In this document: piece by piece, positions 47,780 to 57,182 of the stretch
How positions within the stretch are numbered: position 1 is the first letter of the stretch
Layout: every line of letters starts with the position of its first letter
Assembly: GCF_900129505.1 (NCBI RefSeq)
Contig: NZ_LT670818.1
Span: forward strand, 1,860,001 to 1,924,000
Source: Bradyrhizobium erythrophlei
GTDB taxonomy: Bacteria > Pseudomonadota > Alphaproteobacteria > Rhizobiales > Xanthobacteraceae
Direction of reading: 5' to 3'
Length of the DNA stretch: 64,000 nucleotides
Notes under the pieces: generated by a model
What the model was told of the DNA's origin: nothing
Database searches by the model: none
What the model saw: the letters and a program-made list of their open reading frames with translations, nothing else
Program-made: the position numbers and the translations under genes

Positions 47780-49381
47780 TCAATGGCCCATGTGGACAGG
47801 TCCGCCGAGCTTGACCTTGCGGAGCGCAAGCGCGAGCGGCACGGCGGAAAGCGAGATCAGCATCAGCACCCAGAATGCATCCATGTAGCCCAGGAAGGAC
47901 GCCTGCGCCTGCACCTGCTGTCCGATCCATTGGATGGCCTGATCATGTGCCTGCGCCAGCGAGCTTCCATTCGCTGTGAAGTAGTTCGTGACGTGTTGCA
48001 GCGTGTCCTGATATTGTGGACTCGACGGGATCACCTGCTCGACGAGCCGGTTCTGGTGGAACTGCTGGCGATGCGTCAGCACATTGGAAACGATGGAGAC
48101 GCCGATCGAGCCGCCTGTGTTGCGTGCCGCATTGATGATGGCCGAGGCCTGGTCGGTCTTGGATGGGTGAATGCCGTCAAAGGATGCGGTCATGATCGGA
48201 ACGAAGATCAGCGGCAGTCCGATGCCGAATAGCATCCGCAAGCGCGCCATGTACCAGAAGCCGAGATCGCCGTAGACGTTGGTCATGTCGTACATGGAGA
48301 GTGCGACGATCACGGCGCCGGCCACGATCAGATATTTGGGTTGAACCCTCGCCGCGAGCCGGCCGACCACGAACATCATCACCATGGTGACCAACCCGCC
48401 CGGCGAGAGCATGAGGCCAGCCCAGGTCGCGGTGTAGCCGAAATCCTGCTGCACCAGCTGCGGCAGGAATTGCGTGGTCGCGAGCAGGATGGCGCCGGTC
48501 GCCAGCATCACCAGGAAGCAGGCGCCGAACTGGCGCGATGCCACCATCCTCAGGTCGACCGCCGGATTGCGGTGGCTCATTTCCCAGGGAATCATCAGCA
48601 CGAATGCCAGACCGCAGATGGTCGCGAACGTGACGATGAAAGGTGAACCAAACCAATCGTACTCCAGACCGCGATCCAGCACGACCTCCAGCGCGCCGAG
48701 GAAAGTCGCAATCAGGATGAAGCCGACGACGTCGAATTTGTTCCCTTGCTGCGACTGTCTCTCCGCGCGCGCGGTTTTGGGCTCGCGCAGGACCAGCGCG
48801 ATCATGGCCATCGCGAACACGCCGACTGGTACGTTGACCAGAAAGCACCACTGCCAGGAGATGTTGTCGGACAACCAGCCGCCGAGTGTCGGCCCCACCA
48901 CCGGCGCCACGACAACGGCGACGCCGAACAGCGCAAAAGCCTGGCCGCGCTTTGCCGGCGGAAATGAATCCGCCAGGATCGACTGGGCAACCGGTACCAT
49001 GCCGCCGCCACCAACGCCCTGCAGAATGCGGAACAGCAAGAGCGCGTTCAGATTCGGGGCATTGCCGCAAAGCAGCGAGCTTAAGGTGAACAATCCAAGA
49101 GAGATCAGGAAGAACGGCTTGCGGCCGAACCTTTTTGCCAGATAGCTCGAGGCGGTCAGGATGATGGCGTTGGCGACCAGATAGGTGGTGACTACCCAGG
49201 ACGCTTCGTCCTCGCTCACCCCCATGCCGCCGGCGATGTAGGGCAGCGCCACGTTGGCGATGGTGGTGTCGAGCACTTCCATGAAGCTCGCGAGCGCGAC
49301 CAGGATGGCGATCACCCACGGGTTAACCGCGCGACCGCTTGCGGATGCAGGAGAGTCGGCTTGGATCGCAGCGGCGCTCAT
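47780..49381 (-). CDS. emrB: DHA2-family multidrug efflux MFS transporter (EmrB type)
   Basis: 533 residues and about 14 transmembrane segments. Family marks: LDTTIANVALPYIAGGMGVSEDEASWVVTTYLVA at the first segments, FRILQGVGGGGMVPVAQSIL and the antiporter motif GPTLGGWLSD. It pairs with an EmrA-type membrane-fusion protein and, through a TolC-type channel encoded elsewhere, exports hydrophobic compounds using protons. The ATG overlaps the emrA stop (ATGA). Beyond its stop lies the adenosine kinase fragment. Confidence 0.93.
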   Translation of the reverse strand: MSAAAIQADSPASASGRAVNPWVIAILVALASFMEVLDTTIANVALPYIAGGMGVSEDEASWVVTTYLVANAIILTASSYLAKRFGRKPFFLISLGLFTLSSLLCGNAPNLNALLLFRILQGVGGGGMVPVAQSILADSFPPAKRGQAFALFGVAVVVAPVVGPTLGGWLSDNISWQWCFLVNVPVGVFAMAMIALVLREPKTARAERQSQQGNKFDVVGFILIATFLGALEVVLDRGLEYDWFGSPFIVTFATICGLAFVLMIPWEMSHRNPAVDLRMVASRQFGACFLVMLATGAILLATTQFLPQLVQQDFGYTATWAGLMLSPGGLVTMVMMFVVGRLAARVQPKYLIVAGAVIVALSMYDMTNVYGDLGFWYMARLRMLFGIGLPLIFVPIMTASFDGIHPSKTDQASAIINAARNTGGSIGVSIVSNVLTHRQQFHQNRLVEQVIPSSPQYQDTLQHVTNYFTANGSSLAQAHDQAIQWIGQQVQAQASFLGYMDAFWVLMLISLSAVPLALALRKVKLGGPVHMGH

Positions 49382-50643
49382 GGAAGCCTCCCGAGACGCT
49401 GAAGGAGCGACGGCTTTGCATCGACCCGCACAGTCGGAACCACGGACATGCCTGGGCCGAGCGCGACGTCGGTCGGCGGATCGTCCATGACGACCTTGAC
49501 CGGCACGCGTTGGACAATCTTGACGTAGTTGCCGGTGGCGTTCTGCGCCGGCAGTAGCGAGAACGCGGTGCCGGATCCCGGCTGAACGCTGTCGACATGA
49601 CCGTGGATCTTCCGCTCCGGATAGGCGTCGATCGTGAGCATTGCCGGATCGCCGGCCCGCATGTGGTCCAGCTGATTTTCCTTGAAGTTCGCCGTCACCC
49701 AGATTTCATCCGGCACAAACATGGTCAGGTCCGTGCCCGGCTGAGCGAATTGGCCGGCCGCGGCCGCGAGGTTGACGACACGCCCCGGCTGGGCCGCCGT
49801 GACCGTCGTGTAGGACAGATTGAGTTGCGCCTGGTCGCGCTGAGCCCGGGCCTGCGCGAGGCTCGCAACGGCGCTCTTGCGCTGCGCCTTCAGCGCCTCG
49901 ACTTGCCGCTGCGCCAGCTTGAGGGTCGCCTGCGCGCTCAGAAGTGCAGCCTGCTGCTGATGCAGTTGCGAGGTATACTGCTGGGAGTTCTGAACCGTGC
50001 CGTAACCTGTTTGCTCCAGATGCTCGTACCGCGTTGCCTGCTGCTGTGCGAACACCAGCGTCGCCTGCGCCTGGTCCACCTGGGCCTGGTTGGCGCTGAT
50101 CTGGGCCTGCTGCACATCGAGTTGCGCATCGATGTTCTCGATGCTGGCTTGCGCCGCCGCGACTTGCGCCCGCGCCTGCTCGAGCGCCGTGCGATAGTCA
50201 CGGTCATCGATGCGGGCAATCACATCGCCGGATTTGACATGCTGGTTGTCGGTGACGGGGACGGCGGTGATGTAGCCAGAGACTTTCGGCGCGATCGAAA
50301 ACTGCCGCGCGGCGACGAAGGCATCGTCAGTGGACTGGAAATGTCTTGCGTCGTCCATATAGAGGTAGCCGCCGGCGATCGCGGAGGCCAGGAGCACAGC
50401 GCCGATGGCCGAGACAACGGGGCGGCGACGCAAGAAGCTGGCCCTGCGCGCTTTGCCGGTTGCCTCCGGCCGGGCGGTTTCCGCCCCAACGGGTGAGGCA
50501 GGCGCTCTGACGGCCGGGCTTTCTTGCGGGGAGGGAGCCCGGGCGGTGACCTCCTGTCGGTCGGACTCGAAACCGGGATCGTGCCGGCTTTCGACGCCTT
50601 CGAGCTTCCGTTCGCCCCGTTCCAAAACTTTGTCTTCGAACAT
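49378..50643 (-). CDS. emrA: HlyD/EmrA-family membrane-fusion protein
   Basis: 421 residues. Cytoplasmic N-terminus of about 80 residues, one transmembrane segment (VVSAIGAVLLASAIAGGYLYM), then barrel-sandwich halves (SIAPKVSGYITAVPVTDNQHVKSGDVIARID and TVTAAQPGRVVNLAAAAGQFAQPG) around a long Gln/Ala-rich coiled-coil hairpin (about 160-290). It bridges the EmrB pump to an outer-membrane channel. The start at 50643 has an AGGAGTGG site; an upstream in-frame start would run through the operator palindrome. Confidence 0.93.
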   Translation of the reverse strand: MFEDKVLERGERKLEGVESRHDPGFESDRQEVTARAPSPQESPAVRAPASPVGAETARPEATGKARRASFLRRRPVVSAIGAVLLASAIAGGYLYMDDARHFQSTDDAFVAARQFSIAPKVSGYITAVPVTDNQHVKSGDVIARIDDRDYRTALEQARAQVAAAQASIENIDAQLDVQQAQISANQAQVDQAQATLVFAQQQATRYEHLEQTGYGTVQNSQQYTSQLHQQQAALLSAQATLKLAQRQVEALKAQRKSAVASLAQARAQRDQAQLNLSYTTVTAAQPGRVVNLAAAAGQFAQPGTDLTMFVPDEIWVTANFKENQLDHMRAGDPAMLTIDAYPERKIHGHVDSVQPGSGTAFSLLPAQNATGNYVKIVQRVPVKVVMDDPPTDVALGPGMSVVPTVRVDAKPSLLQRLGRLP

Positions 50644-50688
50644 GCTTGCCACTCCTGCTGAGAGGCGACGCTGACCGCGACGCTCATA

Positions 50689-50717
50689 TAACGAAACGGA
50701 ACCGTACCGTTTCGTTA
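50689..50717. promoter_or_regulatory. Candidate TetR operator 1
   Basis: TAACGAAACGG-aaccgta-CCGTTTCGTTA, a perfect 11-bp inverted repeat with a 7-bp centre, lies 46 bp above the emrA start in the divergent emrA/tetR gap. Confidence 0.8.
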
Positions 50718-50749
50718 CGAGAATAATCTCGGAAGCCAATCCGTCAATA

Positions 50750-50765
50750 GGAACGAGACCGTTCC
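50750..50765. promoter_or_regulatory. Candidate TetR operator 2
   Basis: GGAACG-agac-CGTTCC, a 6-bp inverted repeat that repeats the GGAAC and CGTTCC words of the first palindrome, lies about 50 bp further towards tetR. Two related palindromes in one divergent promoter region fit a self-limiting repressor that also controls the pump. Confidence 0.65.
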
Positions 50766-50837
50766 GTTCTATTTACAAGCATCACACATGCGTGTAGATT
50801 GAAATACTCGGAAGCCTGAGGCCCGGTCGAAGTCGGC

Positions 50838-51542
50838 ATGAAAACCAGCAATTTGAAGAAGATACCGGCGGCGAAGGCAAAGCGCGCCACAGGGCGCTTT
50901 GGCCGGCCGCCCAAGGAGCTTGCCGGCGAGGTTGACACGCGCATCCTCGATGCGGCGCGAAAAATGTTTCTGGAGCGCGGCTTCGAAGGCGCGAGCATCG
51001 ACGAGATCGCCGAAGTTGCACGCGCGGGAAAGGCGACGATCTATGCCCGCTTCCGCGACAAGCGGGCGCTATTCACCGAAGTGGTGACGCGGGACATCCT
51101 TGCCCGGATCACGGAGTTCAAGGCCGAGGTGCCAACCGGCTCAACCATCGAGGAGCGCCTCACAAGCGCCGCCAGCACCTTGCTGCACTGGGGTTTGGAC
51201 AACGAAAGGATCGCGCTGATGCGACTGGCCGTCGCAGAAGCGCGCCGCTTCCCTGATCTGGCGAGCACCGTCAGCCGGACGGCGCGTGATCTCAGCACTG
51301 ACCTTGGGGTCCGGTTGCTGGGCCAGTTGACGCAAGCCGACGAGCTTCGGTCGCTGCCGGCCTTTGCTCCGGAGCGCCTGACAACCACAGCTCGTTTCTT
51401 CCTCGATCTCGTCGCCGTGCCCATGCTGCTCCGGGCGCTGTTCGAGGTGGACCTCAAGACGCTGGACGAAGAGATCGACGCGCACGTGGCGCGCAGCGTT
51501 GCGTTCTTTCTTGCCGCCTGCCGGCACGACAGCGTGAGCTGA
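50838..51542 (+). CDS. TetR-family repressor of the efflux cassette
   Basis: 234 residues. N-terminal HTH: TRILDAARKMFLERGFEGASIDEIAEVARAGKATIYARFRDKRALFTEVV. The C-terminal ligand domain resembles TetR_C regulators of drug pumps. The first 25 residues are basic (KTSNLKKIPAAKAKRATGRFGRPPK). Divergent from emrAB with two palindromes in between, so it likely represses both until a pump substrate binds. Confidence 0.93.
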   Translation: MKTSNLKKIPAAKAKRATGRFGRPPKELAGEVDTRILDAARKMFLERGFEGASIDEIAEVARAGKATIYARFRDKRALFTEVVTRDILARITEFKAEVPTGSTIEERLTSAASTLLHWGLDNERIALMRLAVAEARRFPDLASTVSRTARDLSTDLGVRLLGQLTQADELRSLPAFAPERLTTTARFFLDLVAVPMLLRALFEVDLKTLDEEIDAHVARSVAFFLAACRHDSVS

Positions 51543-51785
51543 GCCTTATACAAAGGAAACGCTGGCTCGGCCCCTTAAAGCGATAGGTGTCGTGCGCGAC
51601 CCATTTCCATCATTTGAGCGCGGCGCCCAAATGGCCGTTCGTGCCCCATCGCGTCGTCTCGCCGTGTTGCCGAATTTGGTCGGGGGTATAGCGGACATCG
51701 CAGCTGTGCACGGAGACAGCCGCGTTTCTCCGCCGGAAGACCAGGTTCGGCTTGCCGGGGTTGGGTGTCGTGCAGTCGACTCCCG

Positions 51786-52787
51786 TTACACCGGCAGCCC
51801 GTTCTGCTGCGCCATTTCCTTCAGCGACACCTGCGGCCGCGCGCCGATGTGCTGGATCACTTCGGCCGCGGCGAGCGCGCCGAGCCGGCCGGCGGCCTCA
51901 AAGCCCGCGCCGCGCACCAGGCCAAACAGGAAGCCGGCGGCGAACAGATCGCCGGCGCCGGTGGTGTCCACTATCTTCTCAATCGGAAACGCCGGCACCG
52001 CGGTGACGCCGTCTGCCGCCGCCACCACGCAGCCCTTCTCGCTGCGGGTGACGATTCCGAGACCAGCGTCGGCGCGCAACTGCTTCAGCGCGCCCTCGAA
52101 ATCCGAGGTCTGGTACAGCGAATGCAGTTCGGCCTCGTTCGCGAACACCAGATCGACCGTGCCGTTTCGCATCAGGTCGAGAAACTCGCCGCGATAACGA
52201 TCGACGCAAAACGAATCCGACAGCGTCAGCGCGACCTTTCGGCCCGCATCATGGGCGATGGTCGAGGCCTTCACGAAAGCATCCTTGGCGTTCTTCGGGT
52301 CCCAGAGATAGCCCTCGAGATAGACGAAGCTGGAGGCGGCGACCTCCGCGGCATCGATATCGGAGGGGCCGAGGTCCTGCGCCGCACCGAGATAGGTGTT
52401 CATGGTGCGCTCGCCATCCGGCGTCACCAGGATGTAGGAACACCCCGTCGCCGGGCCGTCGGCCGCCGCTTTGGTCTCGAAGGCGACCCCGGCGGCGCGG
52501 ATGTCGTGGGTATAGAGACGGCCGATCTGGTCATCCCTGACCTTGCCGACATAGGCGGCGCGGGCGCCGAGATTAGCCAAGCCGACAATGGTGTTGGCCG
52601 CCGAGCCGCCGGACATCTCCGTGGCCGGGCCCATGTCCCGGTAGATCGAGGCCGCCCGGGCCTCGTCGATCAGCGCCATGCCGCCCTTGGTCATGCCATG
52701 CTGGCTAAGAAAGCCCTCATCGGTCTGCACCAGAACGTCGAAAATCGCATTACCGATCCCGAGAACATCGTATTTCGCTGCGGTCAT
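51786..52787 (-). CDS. Adenosine kinase (PfkB family)
   Basis: 333 residues. Phosphorylates adenosine (or a related nucleoside) with ATP in purine salvage. PfkB signature 1: GGSAANTIVGLANLGARAAYVGKV (60-83); signature 2: DTTGAGDLFAAGFLFGLVRG, whose second Asp is the catalytic base. Length and sequence fit the bacterial adenosine kinase type common in alphaproteobacteria; ribokinase-like alternatives are less likely. The last 240 bp are duplicated at 47448-47690 on the far side of the efflux cassette. Confidence 0.88.
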   Translation of the reverse strand: MTAAKYDVLGIGNAIFDVLVQTDEGFLSQHGMTKGGMALIDEARAASIYRDMGPATEMSGGSAANTIVGLANLGARAAYVGKVRDDQIGRLYTHDIRAAGVAFETKAAADGPATGCSYILVTPDGERTMNTYLGAAQDLGPSDIDAAEVAASSFVYLEGYLWDPKNAKDAFVKASTIAHDAGRKVALTLSDSFCVDRYRGEFLDLMRNGTVDLVFANEAELHSLYQTSDFEGALKQLRADAGLGIVTRSEKGCVVAAADGVTAVPAFPIEKIVDTTGAGDLFAAGFLFGLVRGAGFEAAGRLGALAAAEVIQHIGARPQVSLKEMAQQNGLPV

Positions 52788-52996
52788 TGATCGGTCCTGT
52801 TTTCGGCGATTGCGCTGGTGCGGGAAATCCGGTCCAAACCGGTTTGAAGAGGGTGCAGCGGCCTATCACGACCGACCCTGCGCCAGCAAGCGACGCTCTC
52901 CTTGTTTGAGCACGATCTCCGCGCAATCGCGTTCCGCTGATGTCGCGAGGGAAAACCGGTGGCCACTTTTCCGGATCATGCTCTATACAGCATCTC

Positions 52997-54556
52997 ATGA
53001 TCCGATCCTTCCTCACGGTGTCCACGGGCACGCTGGCCTCGCGGCTGCTCGGATTCGCCCGCGATTCGATGATCGCGGCGCTGCTCGGCGCGGGCCCGGT
53101 CGCCGACGCCTTCCTGGTGGCGTTCCAGCTGGTCAATGTTGTCAGGCGGCTGCTGACGGAGGGCGCGGTGAACGCGGCGCTGGTGCCGGCTTGGCTGCGC
53201 GTGCGCGAGGCCGAGGGCGCGGTTAAAGCCGCCGCTTTCGCCGGCCGCGTGCTCGGCACCGTCAGCGCAGCCCTAGTCGTCGTGACCGCGCTGATCGGCC
53301 TGTTGATGCCGTTTGTCATCGGCGCGCTGGCGCCCGGTTTTGCCGGACAGCCGACGCTGCAGCTGGCCGTCGACAATGCCCGGCTGATGCTGCCCTATCT
53401 CGCTTTCGCGGGCCCCGTCACCGTGATGATGGCGCTGCTGAACGCGCAAGCCAGATTCGCGCTGACGGCGTTTTCGCCGCTGTTGTTCAACATCGCCCTG
53501 ATCGCGGTGATGATCGCACTGATCGTCTGGCGGCAGGATGCGGCTTTCGCGGCCCTGGTCATCGCCGCGACCGTCGGCATGGCCGGACTGCTGCAGCTTT
53601 CGATACTGGTGTTGCGCCGGGGCGGCAGCATCGCGACACCGTTACGCGTCTCCTTTGACGCCGAGATGCGCGGCTTTCTCGGCCAGGCGATCCCCGGCAT
53701 GATCGCCAGCGCCTCGCCGCAATTGCTCGTGATTGCCGGCGCCGTGATCGCCTCGTCGTCGCCGTCGGCGGTGTCGTGGCTGTACTTTGCAAATCGCCTG
53801 GTCGAACTGCCGCTCGGCCTCGTCGGCGTCGCCATTGGCACCGTGCTGGTGCCGGAACTGACGCGCGCGCTGCGCGGCGACGACCCGACCGCGGTCGCAC
53901 ACGCGGAGTCGCGCGGCCTCGAACTCGCGGTCGGTCTCGCGCTGCCGGCGACGCTCGGATTGATCGTGCTCGGCGAGCCGATCGCGCAACTGCTGTTCCA
54001 GCACGGCGCCTTCACCGCCTCCGATACCGCTGCCACCGCGCAGGCGCTGACATGGCTGGCGCTCGGCCTGCCCGCGCATGTGCTGGTCAAGGCGCAGTCG
54101 CCGGCCTTCTTCGCCCGTCACGATACGCGCGCGCCGCTCTGGGCGACGCTGAAGGGATTTGCTGTCGCCATCATTGCCGCCCTGGTGCTGGGTCGCGTGT
54201 TCGGCGCCGGCGGCATTGCCGCCGGCATCGCGCTCGGGGCCTGGAGCAACGCGTTGTCGCTGATCCGGCGGGGTGCGGCGAGCTTCGGATTTTCGATCGA
54301 TGCGGCGGCACGCCGGCGGCTACCGCGCATGGTCGTGGCGGCGTTGGCGATGGGTGCACTGCTGTGGCTGATGGCGCGGTTGCTGCCGGCGCCGGGTGCG
54401 GATGCGCATGGCCTGGCGCACGCCATGCTGCTGATGGTGCTGATATCCGCCGCGATCGCGGTTTATGGCCTGTTTCTGGGCCTTTCCGGCGCCATCCGAT
54501 GGGACGATGCGGTCAACGCGGTCAGGCGGACCAAGCCTGCCGACTTGCGCGGCTGA
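52997..54556 (+). CDS. murJ: Lipid II flippase MurJ (MviN family)
   Basis: 519 residues with about 14 transmembrane segments. Begins [41 protein letters not shown], the classic MurJ opening with the essential Arg residues in RLLGFARD. The loop [20 protein letters not shown] is also conserved. It moves lipid-linked peptidoglycan precursors across the inner membrane. The ATG at 52997 was chosen because similarity starts there; an in-frame ATG at 52940 adds 19 unrelated residues. trpS follows by 53 bp. Confidence 0.95.
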   Translation: MIRSFLTVSTGTLASRLLGFARDSMIAALLGAGPVADAFLVAFQLVNVVRRLLTEGAVNAALVPAWLRVREAEGAVKAAAFAGRVLGTVSAALVVVTALIGLLMPFVIGALAPGFAGQPTLQLAVDNARLMLPYLAFAGPVTVMMALLNAQARFALTAFSPLLFNIALIAVMIALIVWRQDAAFAALVIAATVGMAGLLQLSILVLRRGGSIATPLRVSFDAEMRGFLGQAIPGMIASASPQLLVIAGAVIASSSPSAVSWLYFANRLVELPLGLVGVAIGTVLVPELTRALRGDDPTAVAHAESRGLELAVGLALPATLGLIVLGEPIAQLLFQHGAFTASDTAATAQALTWLALGLPAHVLVKAQSPAFFARHDTRAPLWATLKGFAVAIIAALVLGRVFGAGGIAAGIALGAWSNALSLIRRGAASFGFSIDAAARRRLPRMVVAALAMGALLWLMARLLPAPGADAHGLAHAMLLMVLISAAIAVYGLFLGLSGAIRWDDAVNAVRRTKPADLRG

Positions 54557-54609
54557 GCCCCGCGTGGCATTGGACGCGCGACAGCAGGCACGCGCGGGAA
54601 TCTGACAAA

Positions 54610-55662
54610 ATGGCATTCGTTGAACGGGTTTTTTCAGGCGTCCAGCCGACAGGCAATCTGCATCTCGGCAATTACCTCGGCGCGATCGTCAACTTCGTGA
54701 AGATGCAGGCGACCCACAACTGCATCTATTGCGTGGTCGACATGCACGCGCTGACGCAGCCGGTGGAAGTGTGGGGCGGCCCGGCCGAACTGGCGCGCAA
54801 TACCCGCGAAGTCACGGCGGCCTTCATTGCCTCGGGCATCGACCCGAAGAAGCACATCGTGTTCAACCAGAGCCAGGTGTCCGGTCATGCGGAACTGGCG
54901 TGGATCTTCAATTGCGTGGCGCGGGTCGGCTGGCTCAACCGCATGACCCAGTTCAAGGAGAAGGCCGGCAAGGACCGCGAGGCGGCGTCGGTGGGTCTCT
55001 ACGATTACCCGGTGCTGATGGCGGCCGATATTCTGCTCTATCGCGCCACCCATGTGCCGGTCGGCGAGGACCAGAAGCAGCATCTCGAGCTGTCGCGCGA
55101 CATCGCGCAGAAATTCAACAATGATTTCGGCGACTCGATCCGCAAACACGGTGCCAATGACGGCTTGTTTTTTCCGATGCCTGAGCCGCTGATCACCGGT
55201 CCGGCGACGCGGGTGATGAGCTTGCGCGACGGCACCAAGAAGATGTCGAAATCGGATTCGTCGGATAATTCGCGCATCAATCTGACCGACGACGCCGACA
55301 CCATCGCGCAGAAGATCCGCAAGGCGAAGACCGATCCGGAGCCGCTGCCGTCGGAGGAAAAGGGCCTCGAGACGCGCCCCGAAGCCGACAATCTGGTCGG
55401 GATCTTTGCAGCACTTGCGGGCCGCACCAAGGCCGACGTGCTCGGCGAATTCGGCGGCGGGCAGTTTTCGAGCTTCAAGAACTCGCTGGTGGAACTTTGC
55501 GTGGCAAAATTGTCGCCGATCGCCTCCGAGATGAAGAAGCTGGTGTCCGACCCCGCTTATGTCGACCAGATCCTGGTCGACGGCGCCGACCGCGCCCGCG
55601 AAATCGCCGCGGAGACCATGACGGCGACCAAGGACATCGTCGGTTTCGTCCGCAAACCGTAG
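54610..55662 (+). CDS. trpS: Tryptophanyl-tRNA synthetase
   Basis: 350 residues. Class I synthetase: [17 protein letters not shown] carries the HIGH-equivalent (HLGN), and [17 protein letters not shown] the KMSKS loop. Length is normal for bacterial TrpRS. The chosen ATG lies 53 bp after murJ in the same direction, a common rhizobial pairing. A GGGA ribosome site is near. Confidence 0.96.
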   Translation: MAFVERVFSGVQPTGNLHLGNYLGAIVNFVKMQATHNCIYCVVDMHALTQPVEVWGGPAELARNTREVTAAFIASGIDPKKHIVFNQSQVSGHAELAWIFNCVARVGWLNRMTQFKEKAGKDREAASVGLYDYPVLMAADILLYRATHVPVGEDQKQHLELSRDIAQKFNNDFGDSIRKHGANDGLFFPMPEPLITGPATRVMSLRDGTKKMSKSDSSDNSRINLTDDADTIAQKIRKAKTDPEPLPSEEKGLETRPEADNLVGIFAALAGRTKADVLGEFGGGQFSSFKNSLVELCVAKLSPIASEMKKLVSDPAYVDQILVDGADRAREIAAETMTATKDIVGFVRKP

Positions 55663-55792
55663 CCTGTCGCAATTGACGCAGTGCACCTAATCCTCGCGCG
55701 CATTTTGCGGAATACGCGCGAGACGCGCCGCTTGTCTGACATGGCCGCGCCGTGGCACCATGCGGTCTGCTTGGCGCAGCACCGGGACATGC

Positions 55793-56287
55793 ATGAGCAC
55801 CCAGCGACGCAGCTACGAGACGGGTCACACGCCAAAATGCCTGGTTATCGTTGACGACACCGCGGAATCGGACCGGGCGGTCTACTACGCCAGCCGCTGG
55901 GCGATACGCGGCGGCGGCGGCGTGGTGATGTTGCGCATCATCGAGACCGAGGACCAGAACCAGCAATGGCTGGGAGTCGCCGAGGTCATGCGCGCCGAGG
56001 CGCATGAGGAAGCCAATGCCGCGCTCGATCGTGCCGCCAGGCATGCCAGCGGCATCGCCGCGATCACGCCGGAGCGCGTGATCCGCGAGGGCGATCCGAC
56101 CGAGCAGATCCTCGAGGTCATCGACGCCGATGTGGATATCGCGATGCTGGTGCTGGCCGCCAATCCGGGGCCGGAAGGTCCGGGCCCGCTCATCACCATG
56201 ATTTCCAGCGCGGTCGGCACGTTCCCGATCCCCGTCACCATCGTATCGGGCGCTCTGAGCGACGAGGAAATCGACGCATTGTCGTGA
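55793..56287 (+). CDS. Universal stress protein (UspA family)
   Basis: 164 residues. KCLVIVDDTAESDRAVYYASRWA opens the Usp fold; the nucleotide-loop region near LAANPGPEGPGPLITMISSAVGTFPIPVTIVSG lacks a clean G-2x-G-9x-G(S/T) but is close. Such proteins help survive starvation and stress. ATG 55793 is preferred to 55760. It lies between trpS and nfu, as in related genomes. Confidence 0.85.
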   Translation: MSTQRRSYETGHTPKCLVIVDDTAESDRAVYYASRWAIRGGGGVVMLRIIETEDQNQQWLGVAEVMRAEAHEEANAALDRAARHASGIAAITPERVIREGDPTEQILEVIDADVDIAMLVLAANPGPEGPGPLITMISSAVGTFPIPVTIVSGALSDEEIDALS

Positions 56288-56304
56288 TCGGTGGCGGCCC
56301 ATAG

Positions 56305-56405
56305 CGTTTTCGAGCGAAGTGGACACCGGTTCGCGTGAAGAAAACGCGTCAAAACAGGAGTCTAGAGCTTCGGTTCTGATTCGATCAGAACCGAGCATGC
56401 TCTAG
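56305..56405. repeat. Dispersed repeat with palindrome between usp and nfu
   Basis: A TTTTCGAGCGAAGTGGACACCGG segment, followed by GCGTGAAGAAAACGCGTC, leads into the perfect hairpin CGGTTCTGAT-tcg-ATCAGAACCG (56371-56393) between two TCTAG-type ends (TCTAGAGC and GCTCTAG). Sequence wording is typical of bradyrhizobial intergenic repeats. It could terminate usp transcription. Confidence 0.65.
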
Positions 56406-56521
56406 GCCCTTGATGCGGCTTAAGAACCCTGATCTGCGCCCCTTGACCGTGCATCCGCCGTCGCCATCTGTTACTGGATAAGCCACGCGCCGGCCTTGAA
56501 CCGGCGACGCCGGAGAAAACC

Positions 56522-57091
56522 ATGTTCATCCAGACCGAAGCCACCCCCAATCCCGCTACCCTGAAATTCATCCCCGGGCGCACTGTCCTCGACACCGGCA
56601 CCCTGGAATTCACCAGCCGCGAGGCCGCCGCGCGTTCGCCGCTCGCCGAAAGACTGTTCGGCGTGCCCGGCGTCACCAGCGTCTTCTACGGCTCCGACTT
56701 CGTCACCGTGACCAAGGACGACAGCGACTGGCAGCACCTGAAGCCCGCGATTCTCGGCGCCATCATGGAACACTACATGTCCGGTGCGCCGCTGCTCGCC
56801 GACGGCAGTGCCGGCAGCGACGAGGCCGCCGATGAAGACGGCGAGTTCTTCAACGAGGCCGACGCCGAGACCGTCGAGATGATCAAGGATTTGATCGAAA
56901 CGAGGGTGCGCCCGGCGGTCGCCAATGACGGCGGCGACATCACCTTCCGCGGCTTCAAGGACGGCATCGTCTATCTCAACATGAAGGGATCCTGCGCGGG
57001 CTGCCCGTCATCGACGGCGACGCTGCAGCACGGCATCCAGAACCTGTTGAGGCATTTCGTGCCGGACGTGGTCGAAGTCCGGCCGATATGA
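56522..57091 (+). CDS. NifU-like Fe-S cluster carrier protein (NfuA type)
   Basis: 189 residues. N-terminal Nfu_N domain (MFIQTEATPNPATLKFIPGR...) and C-terminal NifU domain with Cys158 and Cys161 (GSCAGCPSS), which bind a 4Fe-4S cluster between two subunits. It delivers Fe-S clusters to target proteins such as lipoyl synthase or aconitase; the miaB product encoded nearby is also an Fe-S enzyme. The two domains are linked by an acidic stretch (about 95-115). Confidence 0.93.
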   Translation: MFIQTEATPNPATLKFIPGRTVLDTGTLEFTSREAAARSPLAERLFGVPGVTSVFYGSDFVTVTKDDSDWQHLKPAILGAIMEHYMSGAPLLADGSAGSDEAADEDGEFFNEADAETVEMIKDLIETRVRPAVANDGGDITFRGFKDGIVYLNMKGSCAGCPSSTATLQHGIQNLLRHFVPDVVEVRPI

Positions 57092-57097
57092 AGAGGT

Positions 57098-57174
57098 GGC
57101 GAGTGGCGAATAGCGAATGGCGAATGGCAAGTCGGTCTGACCTTCCATTCGCTATTCGCTATTCGCTATTCGCC
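57098..57174. repeat. Facing heptamer repeats GCGAATA/G and C/TATTCGC
   Basis: Left cluster: GCGAGTG-GCGAATA-GCGAATG-GCGAATG; right cluster: CATTCGC-TATTCGC-TATTCGC-TATTCGC. The two face each other over about 20 bp, so they form one long hairpin made of 7-bp units. It lies between nfu and tsaB, where it may act as a terminator or mRNA-stability element. Confidence 0.85.
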
Positions 57175-57182
57175 CGCCCTCG

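Noticed and set aside
53776..55662. A long upstream extension of trpS over the murJ gene
   Set aside because: TrpRS similarity starts at 54610, and the extension is an alternate frame of murJ.
57098..57174. CRISPR-like short repeats
   Set aside because: Seven-base units without spacers, arranged head to head; no cas genes in the window.
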